Source of the DNA: Palsa-504 sp963742795
GTDB lineage: Bacteria > Actinomycetota > Actinomycetes > Streptosporangiales > Streptosporangiaceae
DNA: 64,000 nucleotides
Reading direction: 5' to 3'
Assembly (NCBI GenBank): GCA_963742795.1
Contig: CAVUNL010000005.1
Span: forward strand, 434,001 to 498,000
The position numbers and the translations under genes are program-made. Shown piece by piece: positions 9,086 through 18,330 of the stretch; position 1 is the first letter of the stretch, and the number at the start of each line of letters is the position of its first letter. The notes beneath the pieces were generated by a model. The model saw only the letters and a program-made list of their open reading frames with translations, did no database searches and had not been told where the DNA came from.

Positions 9086-9101
9086 TGAGGGGAACCCCTC
9101 A
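9086..9101 (+). terminator. Short hairpin after glnA
   Basis: TGAGGGG/CCCCTCA inverted repeat separated by only two bases (usable as a 6-bp stem with a 4-nt loop), 14 bases after the glnA stop. It is short and has no U-tract, so it is a weak terminator candidate. Confidence 0.4.
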
Positions 9102-9305
9102 CCTGATGACCGGTTCAGGCTGAAGTGGGCACAGCCCGCCCGGTCAAGCGCCGGATCGCTTCGGGCACACCTCGGCGCGGTTTCCGCGCTCCGCGGTAAC
9201 GTTCCCGGAACGCTGCGGGCGTAGCGTGCACCACGTGGGTCAGACGCATCCAGGCCGGCTCACGGCACCGGTTCAGGCGTGGTTGTGCTCCGCTGGAGGT
9301 CAGAG

Positions 9306-10682
9306 ATGATCGCGGCGGCGCCCAGCTCGCGTCGGTTCCGTCCCGGCTTGAAGGCGATAGCGAATCGCGCGGGGATCATGGTGCTGATCCCTGCCATGGC
9401 GATCTTCCCGCTATTGGCAATAACGCACCAAAGCGTGCTCTCCAACGCACCACTGGAGAAAGGCGGCCGTGCTCGCAGCGGGCTGTCCTTCTGGGTCAGG
9501 CCTGCGACGGCGTGGGCGCTGGCTGGCCTGGCGGTGCTCTTTGCCGCGGCGTTGATTCCGCTGTCGGTCGCGGCTCGGCAGAACCCGCTGACCCAGGGGA
9601 ATGCTGCCACCGCAGTCGTAGCGGGGTGTTTCGCGGTGGTCGGACTGGTCGTCGCCTGGTATCGGCCGCAGAACGCGATGGGATGGCTGATGCTCGCCCT
9701 CGGCGCGGGCTTCCTGTTCACCGTGGACGCCGGCCTTTACAACGTGATCGGCTACCGGCTGGGTCACCGGCTCCCGCTCGGGCCGGCTGTGCTGTTCCTG
9801 TTTGAGGTTTCGCAGCCGCAGCTCGGCGTGCTCCCGTTGATCATCCTGTTGTTCCCGGATGGCCGGTTGCCGTCGCCCCGGTGGCGCTGGCTGCTCTACG
9901 GCTATCTCGCGGTTGGCCTGGTTGACACCATCGTGTTCGCCCAGGTGTCGGTGGACGCGATCGCTCACCACCGGACCGAGGTGGACGCTAGTGGCACCCT
10001 TATTTTCGCTCCGCACGTGGCCCAGCTTGTCGGTGTGGCGGCAGGGCTGGTCTTTTTCGCGATGTGGGTGCTCGCAGTCGGCTACCAGGTCGTGAGCTGG
10101 CGGCGGGCGGTCGGCGAACGGCGTCAGCAGCTCAACTGGCTGATGGCGGGGGGCGCCGCGGCCCTGGCCTTGACCCTCGCCCAGATCGCGGCCGTCGCTG
10201 TCAACCACCCCCTTTTCCTCCCGCACAGCGTCAGGCTGGTGGTCGGCGACGTGCTCGCGGTCGGCGTGGCCGCGCTGCCGGTAGGTATGGGCGTGGCGAT
10301 CTTGAAATACCGGCTGTATGAGATCGACCGGATCATCAGCCGGACGCTGGCTTATGCGATCGTGACCGGGCTGCTGGTCGGGGTGTACGCCGGGCTGGTG
10401 CTGCTGACCACCCAGGTGTTCGGGGTCCACACCCCGGTGGCGGTAGCCGCCTCCACGCTGGCCGCGGCGGCGCTGTTTCATCCCCTGCGGCAGCGGGTGC
10501 AGCTGGTTGTGGACCGGCGTTTCAACCGGGCCCGGTACGACGCGGACCGGATGGTGGCCGCGTTTGCGGGCCGGCTGAAGGATGCGGTGGACCTGGATTC
10601 GGTTAGCGACGACCTAACCGGCGTGGTGACAAAGGCGCTGGAACCCGCCCATATCTCTGTGTGGATCAGCCGACGGGCCTGA
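9306..10682 (+). CDS. Multi-pass membrane protein, sensor-kinase-like input module without kinase domain
   Basis: 458 aa; the ATG at 9306 has GGAGG six bases upstream. Hydrophobic helices cover most of residues 20-375. The C-terminal end (KYRLYEIDRIISRTLAYAIV, then VDRRFNRARYDADRMVAAFA, then LDSVSDDLTGVVTKALEPAH) is the linker that precedes kinase or phosphatase domains in actinobacterial membrane sensors. Here the protein ends at WISRRA with no catalytic domain. Its ligand is unknown. Decayed relatives of the same protein lie on the other strand at 14489-15061. A weak GlnR-like pair GTAAC-n6-GGAAC is at 9196-9211 in its leader region. Confidence 0.75.
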   Translation: MIAAAPSSRRFRPGLKAIANRAGIMVLIPAMAIFPLLAITHQSVLSNAPLEKGGRARSGLSFWVRPATAWALAGLAVLFAAALIPLSVAARQNPLTQGNAATAVVAGCFAVVGLVVAWYRPQNAMGWLMLALGAGFLFTVDAGLYNVIGYRLGHRLPLGPAVLFLFEVSQPQLGVLPLIILLFPDGRLPSPRWRWLLYGYLAVGLVDTIVFAQVSVDAIAHHRTEVDASGTLIFAPHVAQLVGVAAGLVFFAMWVLAVGYQVVSWRRAVGERRQQLNWLMAGGAAALALTLAQIAAVAVNHPLFLPHSVRLVVGDVLAVGVAALPVGMGVAILKYRLYEIDRIISRTLAYAIVTGLLVGVYAGLVLLTTQVFGVHTPVAVAASTLAAAALFHPLRQRVQLVVDRRFNRARYDADRMVAAFAGRLKDAVDLDSVSDDLTGVVTKALEPAHISVWISRRA

Positions 10683-10748
10683 GTGCCAAGCGGTCAGGGC
10701 CGGTGCTGTCAACGCAACCGAGTAGTCGGCTGCCGCGTCGAAACGGGC

Positions 10749-11735
10749 ATGGTTATCCCCCCAGGAGAGAGGCCAGGCCGACGTCGGCTGGCTTGGCTCA
10801 CATCGGTTGCTTGCACGGGAGTCGTGCTGGCCGGGTGCGGGACTCAGCACGCTGGCGCCGTCGGGCCGAGCAATGTCGGCCCGACCGCGGGGTCGCCGCG
10901 GCAGCGGGCGGAGGCCGACGTGGCGCGGATCATCGCGTCGTTCCCGCGGCCGCCGGGGGCGGTACGGACCGGGCTGATCGCGTCGCTGACCGTTCCGGGT
11001 GAGGGGCCGGCCGCTACTCCGGACATCGTGACCGCGACGCAATGGTGGCGCGCGCCGGGCCGGCCACAGGCGGTGCTGGCCTGGGTCCGCGCCCACGTGC
11101 CCGCGGGGTTCACGCTGGGCGGCTACGGTTCCGGGTCCTACGACCCGTCGCCGTCGGTCGCGCTGCCCGAGTCGTGGATCGACCAGTTCCAGCTGGCCCC
11201 CGTGCCGGAGGTGCTGACCGAGCGCTGGCTGGTGGTGCTGGTCGTCCCCGATGGGGATCAGACCGCGATCCGGGTGGACGCACAGGTCGTCTGGCTGCCG
11301 GCGCGGCCGGCCGCCGAGCGGATACCGGCGGACGCACGGGTGGTGACCATAACTCCGCTGTTCGGGTACCAGGCGGACAAGAAGCTCGAGCGGCTCGACC
11401 CGGTTGTCACCGTTACCAATCCGGCCAGGGTGGCCAGGATCGCGACGGTAATCGACGAGCTGGCTTTGTTCCCGGCCGGCGAGTTCAGCTGCCCGGCGGA
11501 CTTCGGCGCCGAAATGATGCTTACGTTCACGACGGGCCCGGCGGGGCCGGTGGTGGCCCGGGCGACCGCGGGGTACGGCGGCTGCGGGGTGGTGTCCCTC
11601 AGCATTGGCGGGCGCAGCATGCCCGCGCTCAGCGACTACACCCACTCCGGGCAGCAGCTTCAGCAGCAGGTGCTGACCATCGCCGAGGTCCGCTGGCCAT
11701 ACCCGCCCGGCTCGCCGCCAGGCTCCGGCAGGTAA
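10749..11735 (+). CDS. Putative lipoprotein, unknown function
   Basis: 328 aa with a lipoprotein signal: positively charged PGRRRL, hydrophobic AWLTSVACTGVV, and lipobox LAGC with the lipid-anchored Cys at about residue 30. The mature part is extracellular and contains no motif I recognise. It includes WWRAPGRPQAVLAWVRAHVP, ESWIDQFQLAPVPEVLTERW and two cysteines (EFSCPADFG; GYGGCGVVSL) that may pair. It follows the 9306 gene by about 65 bases on the same strand and may be co-transcribed. An upstream extension to 10683 exists but would spoil the signal peptide. Confidence 0.65.
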   Translation: MVIPPGERPGRRRLAWLTSVACTGVVLAGCGTQHAGAVGPSNVGPTAGSPRQRAEADVARIIASFPRPPGAVRTGLIASLTVPGEGPAATPDIVTATQWWRAPGRPQAVLAWVRAHVPAGFTLGGYGSGSYDPSPSVALPESWIDQFQLAPVPEVLTERWLVVLVVPDGDQTAIRVDAQVVWLPARPAAERIPADARVVTITPLFGYQADKKLERLDPVVTVTNPARVARIATVIDELALFPAGEFSCPADFGAEMMLTFTTGPAGPVVARATAGYGGCGVVSLSIGGRSMPALSDYTHSGQQLQQQVLTIAEVRWPYPPGSPPGSGR

Positions 11736-11938
11736 GACAGACGGGCAGGCGGCGCGAGGCTGACGGCCTTGCTGGGCGCGTCACGGGGATGACGACTGTT
11801 CAACTGGCAGACACGCGATCGTCTTCGGGCAGATAACCGCATGTTCGCCCAAGCTGCGCCCGTCCCGTAATCCGCGGCCGCCCCGGGGAGCCGCCCCCGA
11901 CGCCCATGTCGCAGAATGGCCCCGTCCTTCAGCCGGTA

Positions 11939-12419
11939 ATGTCCTCAGCTATGCGATCACGCGAAGAGCCTTTGTCCCGGCTCGCGGGCAGGGTCTGCGT
12001 GGTGACCGGGGCCGCGAGCGCGATCGGTCAGGCGGTCGCCGGGCGGTTCGCGAGCGAGGGCGGCGTGGTGGTCGGCGTCGACCAGGTCGAGCACGCCGTC
12101 GGCCAGCTTGCGGTGCAAGCCGATCTGGCCGACGAGGCGCAGGTCGAGGCGATGTATGAGCCACCTGGCGCGAAGCGGGGTGCGGGTGAACGCGGTGCTG
12201 TTCGGGCCGATCGACACGCCGGTCCAGCGGGCCGTCTTCGAACGCAATCCGGGGGCGCTCGACAAGCGGCTGGTGCACTGGCCGATGGGGCGTTTCGGCA
12301 CGCTGGAGGAGGCGGCCGCCACGATCGCGTTCCTGGCCAGCGACGATTCGGGTTTCATCACCGCCGCGGCGCTGCCGCTCGACGGAGGCATCACCCAAGC
12401 ATTCACCGTCCCGGAGTGA
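11939..12419 (+). pseudogene. Short-chain dehydrogenase remnant, catalytic core deleted
   Basis: The N-terminal part MRSREEPLSRLAGRVCVVTG AASAIGQAVAGRFASEGG is a classical SDR cofactor motif (TGxxxxIG), running to DLADEAQVEAMYE. It then switches frame near 12165 to SHLARSGVRVNAVLFGPIDT and GTLEEAAATIAFLASDDSGF ITAAALPLDGG, the normal SDR C-terminus. The middle of the protein, which holds the catalytic Ser and YxxxK, is absent (roughly 80-100 residues). With the core gone it cannot be an active SDR. Confidence 0.75.
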
Positions 12420-12528
12420 CGGCAACGCCGTGTCCGTTTTCCGCCAGCCCTCTCGAGCGCTAGTCAGTGACCTTCGCGGCGCGGGGTGGCGGCGTGCAGC
12501 GCGGCGGCCGTGGCCGCGTCGGCCGGCC

Positions 12529-12804
12529 TTGTTCGTGTCGGCCGTGATCACGGACTCGGTGCAGGCGGGCCGCGAGACGCTGGAGGCCTTCAGCCAGGCC
12601 AGTTACGGCATGCCGCTGGCTCAGCTGGAGACCATCCAGGCCGTCACGGCCGGCCCGCCCGAGCATGTGGCGGCCCGGCTGCGCCAATACGCGGCCGCCG
12701 GGGTCCGCCACTTCGCCTGCCGGATCGCCACCACGAGCCTGGCCACCCAGCGGGAGCAACTGGAACTGCTCATCAAGCTCAAGCCGATGCTCAGCGGCCG
12801 GTAA
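12529..12804 (+). pseudogene. Luciferase-like monooxygenase, C-terminal remnant
   Basis: Only the last 90 or so residues remain: LFVSAVITDSVQAGRETLEA, then VTAGPPEHVAARLRQYAAAG VRHFACRIAT and EQLELLIKLKPMLSGR, the usual end of F420- or flavin-dependent LLM proteins. No N-terminal barrel strands are present upstream, where the SDR remnant ends. The stop overlaps that of the opposing ankyrin gene. Confidence 0.65.
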
Positions 12805-14334
12805 TCGTCGCCTGCTTCAGCAGGGCGGCGACCTCGGGGCTGGGCTGGTGGTCCTCGTCGGGCGAGAGGGTGACGTCCGCGGCGTTGGCGCCTGCCTCGA
12901 GCAGGGCCTGGACGGTGGCCGCCCAGTCGGGATGCGGGTTGAGGTCGCGCTGTTCGCTGCTGCCGACGGCGGCCCACACCAGCGGGTGGCTGTCCCAGGT
13001 TTCGTCGCGGGCATCGACGTCGGCGCCGCGGTCGAGCAGCAGCCGGACCGCGCCCGCGCTGCCGGCGTAGGCGGCGGCGTGCAGCGCCGTGCCGCCGTTC
13101 TCGCCGCCGTGTGCGCCGACACCGAATCCGAGGTCGAGCATCAGGGTGAGGGCCGCGAGGTTACCGGTCTCCGCGGCGCGGATCAGCGCGGCGGCCTGCT
13201 GGGCCTCGCTGAGCCGGTCCGGCAGGCCGGGATCCTGGGCCAGCTGCTCGGTCACGGCGGCCTGGTCGGCGTGCTGGAGGGCGGCCAGGAACCGGTCGGT
13301 GCCGGTGCTGTCGTCGGCGGCGCCGTAGCGGCGCAGCAGGTCGGCCAGGTCGGCGCGGCCCTGGAGGATGGCCAGGGTATACGGCGAGCGCCCGTCGGGC
13401 CCAGGGCGGTCCGGGTCGGCGCCGTGGGCGAGCATCAGCTCGGCCAGTTCGGCCGAACACCCCGACCGGACCACCTCGTACGCGGCCGAGGCCGGCGAGC
13501 CGTCGTCGTCGGCGTAGCGGCGGGGATCGGCGCCGGCCTCCAACAGCAGCCGTACGCCCTCGGTGTCGTGGAGGCTGACCGGCGCGGCGAGCGCCTTCTC
13601 GGCGATCCCGGCCGCGTCGGTGGCGTGGCCCAGCAGCAGCCGCAGGCTCTGGTGGTCATCACCGCCGAACCCGGCCAGGTATAGGTCGTCGTCGTCGGAC
13701 ATGGCGCCGCGCTCCTGCAGCAGCGCGACGACCGGCGGGTTGGCCGAGCCGGCTACCGCACAGCGCAGCGGCGTCCAGCCGCCGCGCGGCCCGCCGGTCC
13801 GGCCGTTGGGGTCGGCCCCGGCGTCCAGGATTATCCGGACCACGGCCAGCAGGCCGCCGGCCCGGGCCGGGTCGAGCCGGTGCCAGTTCGAGGCGCAGGC
13901 CGCGTGCAGGGCCGTCCAGCCGGTCCGGGCGTCGACCCGGGTGGCCAGGCCGGGGTCGCGGGCGATCTCGGCGCGCACCCGGTCGGCGTCGCCCAGGATC
14001 AGCGCGGTGGCGAAGTTGTAGTCGGCCAGCTCCGGGGTGGCGGCCAGCATCCGGACCGCGCGCCCGGTCCAGTCGCGGATGCTGGCCTCGCAGAACATGT
14101 CGGCTTGGCGGGCCAGGTCGGTGGTGCGGGCCTCGACCACGGTCTTGAGCCGGCCCAGCTCGCGAAGCCGTACTCGCGGGCCACGGCGAGCTGCGCGCTG
14201 GCCAGGGTCTGCGTGGCGGAAACGGCGCGGACGCGGTCGGCGGCGGCGGTGTCGCCCGCCTGCGCGGCGCGTAGCAGGTCGCGGGCCTCACGGCGCAGGT
14301 GGTCCAGGCTGGGGCGGGCCGGAAGATCGGCCAT
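12791..14334 (-). CDS. Ankyrin-repeat protein (one frameshift)
   Basis: Starts at ATG 14334 (ribosome site GAAGGAG) as MADLPARPSLDHLRREARDL, passes AREYGFASW, then one base is missing near 14150 (GGCCGG where GGCCCGG is expected), and the frame continues as RLKTVVEARTTDLARQADMF to the stop at 12791. Joined, it is about 514 residues. Ankyrin repeats are plain: TGWTALHAACASNW, GGWTPLRCAVAGSANPPVVA, EGVRLLLEAGADPRR, AELMLAHGADPDRPG, and GGTALHAAAYAGSAGAVRLL LDRGADVDARD. Ankyrin arrays bind proteins; the partner is unknown. Full length plus a single-base change suggests sequence error rather than a dead gene. Confidence 0.75.
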
Positions 14335-14488
14335 GACGTCTCCTTCACCGGCCTGCGATCCGCGCGGCAAGCCGACAAGGGAGATCGTCGGTGCGCTGCT
14401 GCCTGATCAAGCAGAGGTGGACTACGTCCTGCCCGCGGACCCGGAGGCGCCCTCTCACGCCTACCGTGAATGGTATCAGTGAGGGGAC

Positions 14489-15061
14489 CTAGCGGCCCGG
14501 GCTGATCCACACCGAGACATGCGTGGGCTCCAGGGCCCGATGCACGACAACGGCCAGGTCATCGCGGACCGACGCCACCTCGACCGCGTCTTTGATACGC
14601 GCCGCGAACGCGGCCACGGTCTGGTCGGCGTCGTACCGGGCCCGGTTGAACCGCCGGTCCACCCCGCGCTGGACCCGCCGGCGCAGCGGATTGAACAGCG
14701 CCGCCGCGGCGAGCGTGGCCGCGGCCACCGCCACCGGCGTGCGCCACCCGAACGCCTGGATGGACAGGACCAGCGCCGTATACACCCCGACCAGCAGCCC
14801 GATGAATCAGCGCATCGAGCACCAGGGCGGCGGCCGCCAGCGCCAGCAGCAAACCGCCCAGGACCCGGGTCACGCCGGGCGGTGGTACCGGCGGCGCACG
14901 GCTCGCTGCAGGCGGCGGCGCGGCAGGTTGAACAGCAGCGCGGCGGCTACCGTCGACGCGGCTACCGCGACGGGCGCCTGGAAGCTCAGCACCTGGGTGG
15001 CCAGTACCACCAGTGCGACATAGACCGCGGTCAGAAGTCCGGTGATCAGCATGTACCTCAT
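14489..15061 (-). pseudogene. Broken membrane sensor-like sequence(s), related to the 9306-10682 protein
   Basis: Two partial copies in different frames. 14870-15061 gives RYMLITGLLTAVYVALVVLA TQVLSFQAPVAVAASTVAA; 14489-14790 gives AFGWRTPVAVAAATLAAAAL FNPLRRRVQRGVDRRFNRAR through VWISPGR. Both align with the last 120 residues of the 9306 protein (VGVYAGLVLLTTQVFGVHTP ... VDRRFNRARYDAD ... HISVWIS). It therefore looks like two eroded tandem copies with no intact start. Confidence 0.65.
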
Positions 15062-15143
15062 ACTCCGGACGCTACGTGGGCACCGTTCCGGAAGCGTTAC
15101 GGCTAGGCGGGCGGCGCGTTCGTCAGGGCGTTATGGTCATCTC

Positions 15144-15686
15144 ATGCCGCGAGCTGACCGGAGCCACGCCCTCGATCACGTCGTCGTGATCATGTTCGAG
15201 AACCGCTCGTTCGACAACCTGCTCGGCCGCCTGTACCAGCCGGGGGAGGTGGCCTCGTTCGAGTACCGGCCATCGCCGTCTCGCCGTGGATCCCGGCGCA
15301 GACCGTGATCAACGATCAGTACCGGCACACGTCGGTCATCCGGACCCTCCGCGAACACTGGTCGCTGGGCGCGCCGCTGACCGCCCGCGACGCCGCGGCC
15401 CTGGACCTCAGCCCGGTCCTATCCCTCGACACCCCGCGGGACCCGGATGACTGGCCCGACGTCACGCCGCGGCCGGTGCCGGCGTTCAGCCCGGCCCGCG
15501 TGCCGCTCGAAGCACGCCTGAAGGGCCTGTGCAAGGCGGTCTGCTTCCCGGTCCTGGCACTCGCGAAGGACATGGGCCTGCCCGGCGCCCGACATCGATC
15601 AGGACGAAGCCATCGGCCGCGCGGACGCCATCGCGCTCATCGACGAGGTGTTCGGGCACATGTTCCCCGGCCTGCGCGCCGGCTAG
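15144..15686 (+). pseudogene. Phospholipase C/phosphoesterase-family remnant
   Basis: Three blocks of one family in three frames. PRADRSHALDHVVVIMFENR SFDNLLGRLY is the conserved N-terminus. VSPWIPAQTVINDQYRHTSV IRTLREHWSLGAPLTARDA comes from the C-terminal half. DIDQDEAIGRADAIALIDEV FGHMFPGL is the end. Several hundred residues normally lie between the first two blocks, so a large internal deletion is combined with frameshifts. Members are metal-dependent phospholipid phosphoesterases; this copy is dead. Confidence 0.7.
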
Positions 15687-15696
15687 CCGCGGGAGA

Positions 15697-16308
15697 TCAG
15701 CTCATCACGATGACCGTGACGCTGAACCGGCGCTGCGGCGCGCAGGCATGGAGCGGATAGGTCTTGGGCAGCGGAAACGCCGGCTCCACCTCGTTCTTCT
15801 GCGTGAGCGCGCCCGTGCACGGAGGGCGGAGCGAAGTGATGAACACCCGTCCGGGCCGGACCCCGGCGAACGACTCGCCGGTGAGGCCCGCGATCAGGGA
15901 AAGCGCCCCGTTCGGGACGGGCTTTATCACGTCGCTGCTGGCCAGCGGCACCAGCCACCGGCTGGCAACGGTGCCGCGCAGGTACACGTCGAACCTGTCG
16001 CCGACCCTGACGCAGTAGGTCTTCCCGTTGCTGGCCAGCGTGAGGACGGCCCCCGCCGGGCGCTGGCAGCCGGACGGCGCGCCGGTACTGGCGTTCAGGG
16101 CGCCGGGCGCCTGGCTCTGCCTGGTCGACACCGCGGACGCGGACGCGTGCGCCGCGGATGCGGTCGCGGGCACCGCGGATGCGGTCGCGGGCACCGCGGA
16201 CGTGGTGGGGTGCGCTGCGCCGCCGGAGGACGACGCGGTGACCGTCCCGCAACCGGCGGTCACGGCGGCCAGGAGGCACGCCGCCACCCCGCTTGACCGA
16301 AAATTCAT
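15697..16308 (-). CDS. Putative lipoprotein with Ala/Thr/Ser-rich linker
   Basis: 203 aa; the ATG at 16308 has a strong ribosome site (GGAGGA). The signal MNFRSSGVAACLLAAVTAGC puts the lipidated Cys at residue 20. A low-complexity linker of about 45 residues rich in SAVPATA repeats follows, then a compact domain with GKTYCVRVGDRFDVYLRGTV, NGALSLIAGLTGESFAGVRP GRVFITSLRPPCTG and FSVTVIVMS. This resembles small immunoglobulin-like secreted domains, but no family is recognised. The linker is encoded by a 21-bp tandem repeat. Confidence 0.65.
   Translation of the reverse strand: MNFRSSGVAACLLAAVTAGCGTVTASSSGGAAHPTTSAVPATASAVPATASAAHASASAVSTRQSQAPGALNASTGAPSGCQRPAGAVLTLASNGKTYCVRVGDRFDVYLRGTVASRWLVPLASSDVIKPVPNGALSLIAGLTGESFAGVRPGRVFITSLRPPCTGALTQKNEVEPAFPLPKTYPLHACAPQRRFSVTVIVMS
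16152..16193. repeat. 21-bp tandem repeat within lipoprotein linker
   Basis: Two perfect 21-bp units (16152-16172 and 16173-16193; each begins ccgcggatgcggtcgcggg), with a third partial unit after them. They encode the seven-residue repeat in the linker, so the number of copies sets linker length. Confidence 0.8.
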
Positions 16309-16590
16309 CTGATCCTCCTCGCGTCGGCCTGAGGCCGCGCTGCCGGCCAGCCGTGTGTCAGCTGAAGATCACTTCCGCAGGTCAAGCACGGAACTTGGAC
16401 GTCGGCTGGAGACGCTTGGTTCCACCGGATCGCCGGCCGGCGACTTATCACCAAAAATAATCATGTAGCAACCTCTAGTCACAAATTCCTACCGGGTTTA
16501 GGCTCGTGGCTGCTCCGAGGCCGGCGCTGTAGCGACGGACGCACTCGGGAGGGCCTGCAGCGCGCAGCAAGCCAGTAAGGAGGCTGCGCA

Positions 16591-18225
16591 ATGATGCGCG
16601 GACGACCATGGCGATGGCTCGCACTGAGTGTGGCCATCGCGACAGGCGGAGCGCTGGGCGCTACAGCGGCCAGCGCCCAGCCGGCAGCCCCAGCGGGAAT
16701 CTCATCCGCCAAATCACAGGCCTGCATCACCGGGCGGGTGTTGTGTACCGAGGTGCAGGACTACTATCACGCCTTCGGCGGCAAGTACGTGGGGCACGAC
16801 GAACCGTCGGTGCTCTACTACTCGAACGTCCCCGGGGCGGGCAACAGCAACTCGTGGCAGGTGACCCTGCCTAAGGACCCGCCGCCCTCGGTGAAGTCCG
16901 GCCGTTCCTGGAGCTTCCAGCTCACCCCGGCGTTCTGGTTCGGCATGGCCATGTGCGACACGCAGTCGTATCCGCAGGTGACGAACACCTGCTCACCGGA
17001 CAGCGACTCCAACATCACCCCGCTGGCCCAGCATCCGGGCACCGCGTTCATGGAACTGCAGTTTTACCCGCCGGGCTGGGTCAAGCAGTTCGCCGGCTCG
17101 AGCTGCGATCCGAAGGCCTGGTGCGCCGCGATGAATATCGACAGCCTGTCGGAGGACCCGATCCACGGCACGATGCTCAACACGGCGTGCCAGAACCAGA
17201 TCCTCGGCGGCACTGAGTACGTCAACTTCGCCTTCATCACGCGTTCGGGAACGCCGATCGGCCCGCCGAACCCGCTGCAGTTCGACCCGGCCACGTCAGG
17301 CAACCCGACCCGGCCCGACGTGCTGTTCATGCAGCCCGGTGACCGTATCAGCGTCAGCCTGCACGACACGGCCCAAGGCCTGCAGGCGGTGCTTGTTGAC
17401 CTGAAGAATCATAAGGTCGGCTCGATGACCGCGTCAGCAGCCAACGGTTTCGGCCAGATCCAGGCCGCGCCGACCGGCGCATCCTGCACGGAGATCCCCT
17501 ACAACTTCCACCCCATGTACTCGACTTCCTCACCGCAGACGCGGGTGCCGTGGGCCGCGCATTCCTACAACATCGCGTTCGACGAGGAGATCGGCCACTT
17601 CGATTACTGCACCGCGGTAGACGCCAACGGCAACTGCACCGGCCTGGAGGGCGCGCCCGGGGACCAGGAGGCGACCGACGGCGACGACGTTGGCTGCTTC
17701 CCGGCGACCGCCTCGGTGCTGGTCAAGGTGACCGGCTGCACCGGCACCAACGTGCCCGGCTGGGACGGGACCTCCTACCTGCCGCTCTGGCCGGACGGCA
17801 ACACGACACTGCACCCGACGCCGGCCCTGTTCTCCAGCCCGCTGACGGGGCCGTCCTTCAACAAGAACTACTCCACGGCGCTGTTCGAGTCGGACACGCC
17901 GAGAAACGAGGATCCCTCGTTCGGCGGGTTCGGGATGTGTAACAGGAGCACCGGAGCAGGCTGCACGATCGTGCCGACTACGGACGACAACCAGCCGGCC
18001 ACCTTCTATCCCTTCTACTCGATCACGAGTTCCCACGGCTCCGGCGGCTGCCAGTGGTTCATCGGGAACCGGGTGCCAGGCCTGACCGCTAACGACTTCG
18101 GCGGGGTCAGCCAGTACGGCACGCTGTTCCCGCAGGAGTTCCTGATCTTCGGGGGTGGTGGCACCACTCACTCGGTGATCGACGACTTCCAGAACAACCT
18201 CGGGACCAATCCTTGCCCGGCCTGA
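16591..18225 (+). CDS. Large secreted protein, unknown function
   Basis: 544 aa; the ATG at 16591 follows TAAGGAGG. A Sec signal peptide (RPWRWLALSVAIATGGALGA) ends at about residue 29 (ASA|QPA). The mature protein is rich in Cys, Gly, Pro, Ser and Thr, with at least 14 cysteines (for example SQACITGRVLCTEVQ, SSCDPKAWCAAMN, HFDYCTAVDANGNCTG, VTGCTGTNVPGWDG), which suggests a disulfide-stapled extracellular fold. Repeated motifs such as TPAFWFGMAMCDTQSYP and FLIFGGGGTTHSVIDDFQNN are not ones I can assign. The 282-base gap upstream (16309-16590) holds an AT-rich stretch near 16440-16495, a likely promoter zone. A hairpin terminator follows. Confidence 0.7.
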   Translation: MMRGRPWRWLALSVAIATGGALGATAASAQPAAPAGISSAKSQACITGRVLCTEVQDYYHAFGGKYVGHDEPSVLYYSNVPGAGNSNSWQVTLPKDPPPSVKSGRSWSFQLTPAFWFGMAMCDTQSYPQVTNTCSPDSDSNITPLAQHPGTAFMELQFYPPGWVKQFAGSSCDPKAWCAAMNIDSLSEDPIHGTMLNTACQNQILGGTEYVNFAFITRSGTPIGPPNPLQFDPATSGNPTRPDVLFMQPGDRISVSLHDTAQGLQAVLVDLKNHKVGSMTASAANGFGQIQAAPTGASCTEIPYNFHPMYSTSSPQTRVPWAAHSYNIAFDEEIGHFDYCTAVDANGNCTGLEGAPGDQEATDGDDVGCFPATASVLVKVTGCTGTNVPGWDGTSYLPLWPDGNTTLHPTPALFSSPLTGPSFNKNYSTALFESDTPRNEDPSFGGFGMCNRSTGAGCTIVPTTDDNQPATFYPFYSITSSHGSGGCQWFIGNRVPGLTANDFGGVSQYGTLFPQEFLIFGGGGTTHSVIDDFQNNLGTNPCPA

Positions 18226-18269
18226 CGGCGAACCGCGCGTAACGGCACGGGTCCGTCACTCGATCGCAC

Positions 18270-18300
18270 ATGCCCGCCGGGTTGCTTCCCCGGCGGGCAT
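18270..18300 (+). terminator. GC-rich hairpin terminator
   Basis: Perfect 12-bp stem ATGCCCGCCGGG/CCCGGCGGGCAT with a 7-nt loop (ttgcttc), 45 bases after the secreted-protein stop and 30 bases before the next gene. No U-tract, as is usual for actinobacterial terminators. Confidence 0.75.
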
Positions 18301-18330
18301 GGCGCTCTCACCGACCCGTACCATCGGCAG

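Noticed and set aside
9196..9211. Second GlnR box before the sensor-like gene
   Set aside because: Only one pair, with one mismatch (GGAAC). Such short matches arise by chance, so it is noted only in the gene entry.
16152..16193. Repeat expansion as a phase-variation switch
   Set aside because: Unit length is 21 bp, a multiple of three, so copy changes alter linker length but not frame.
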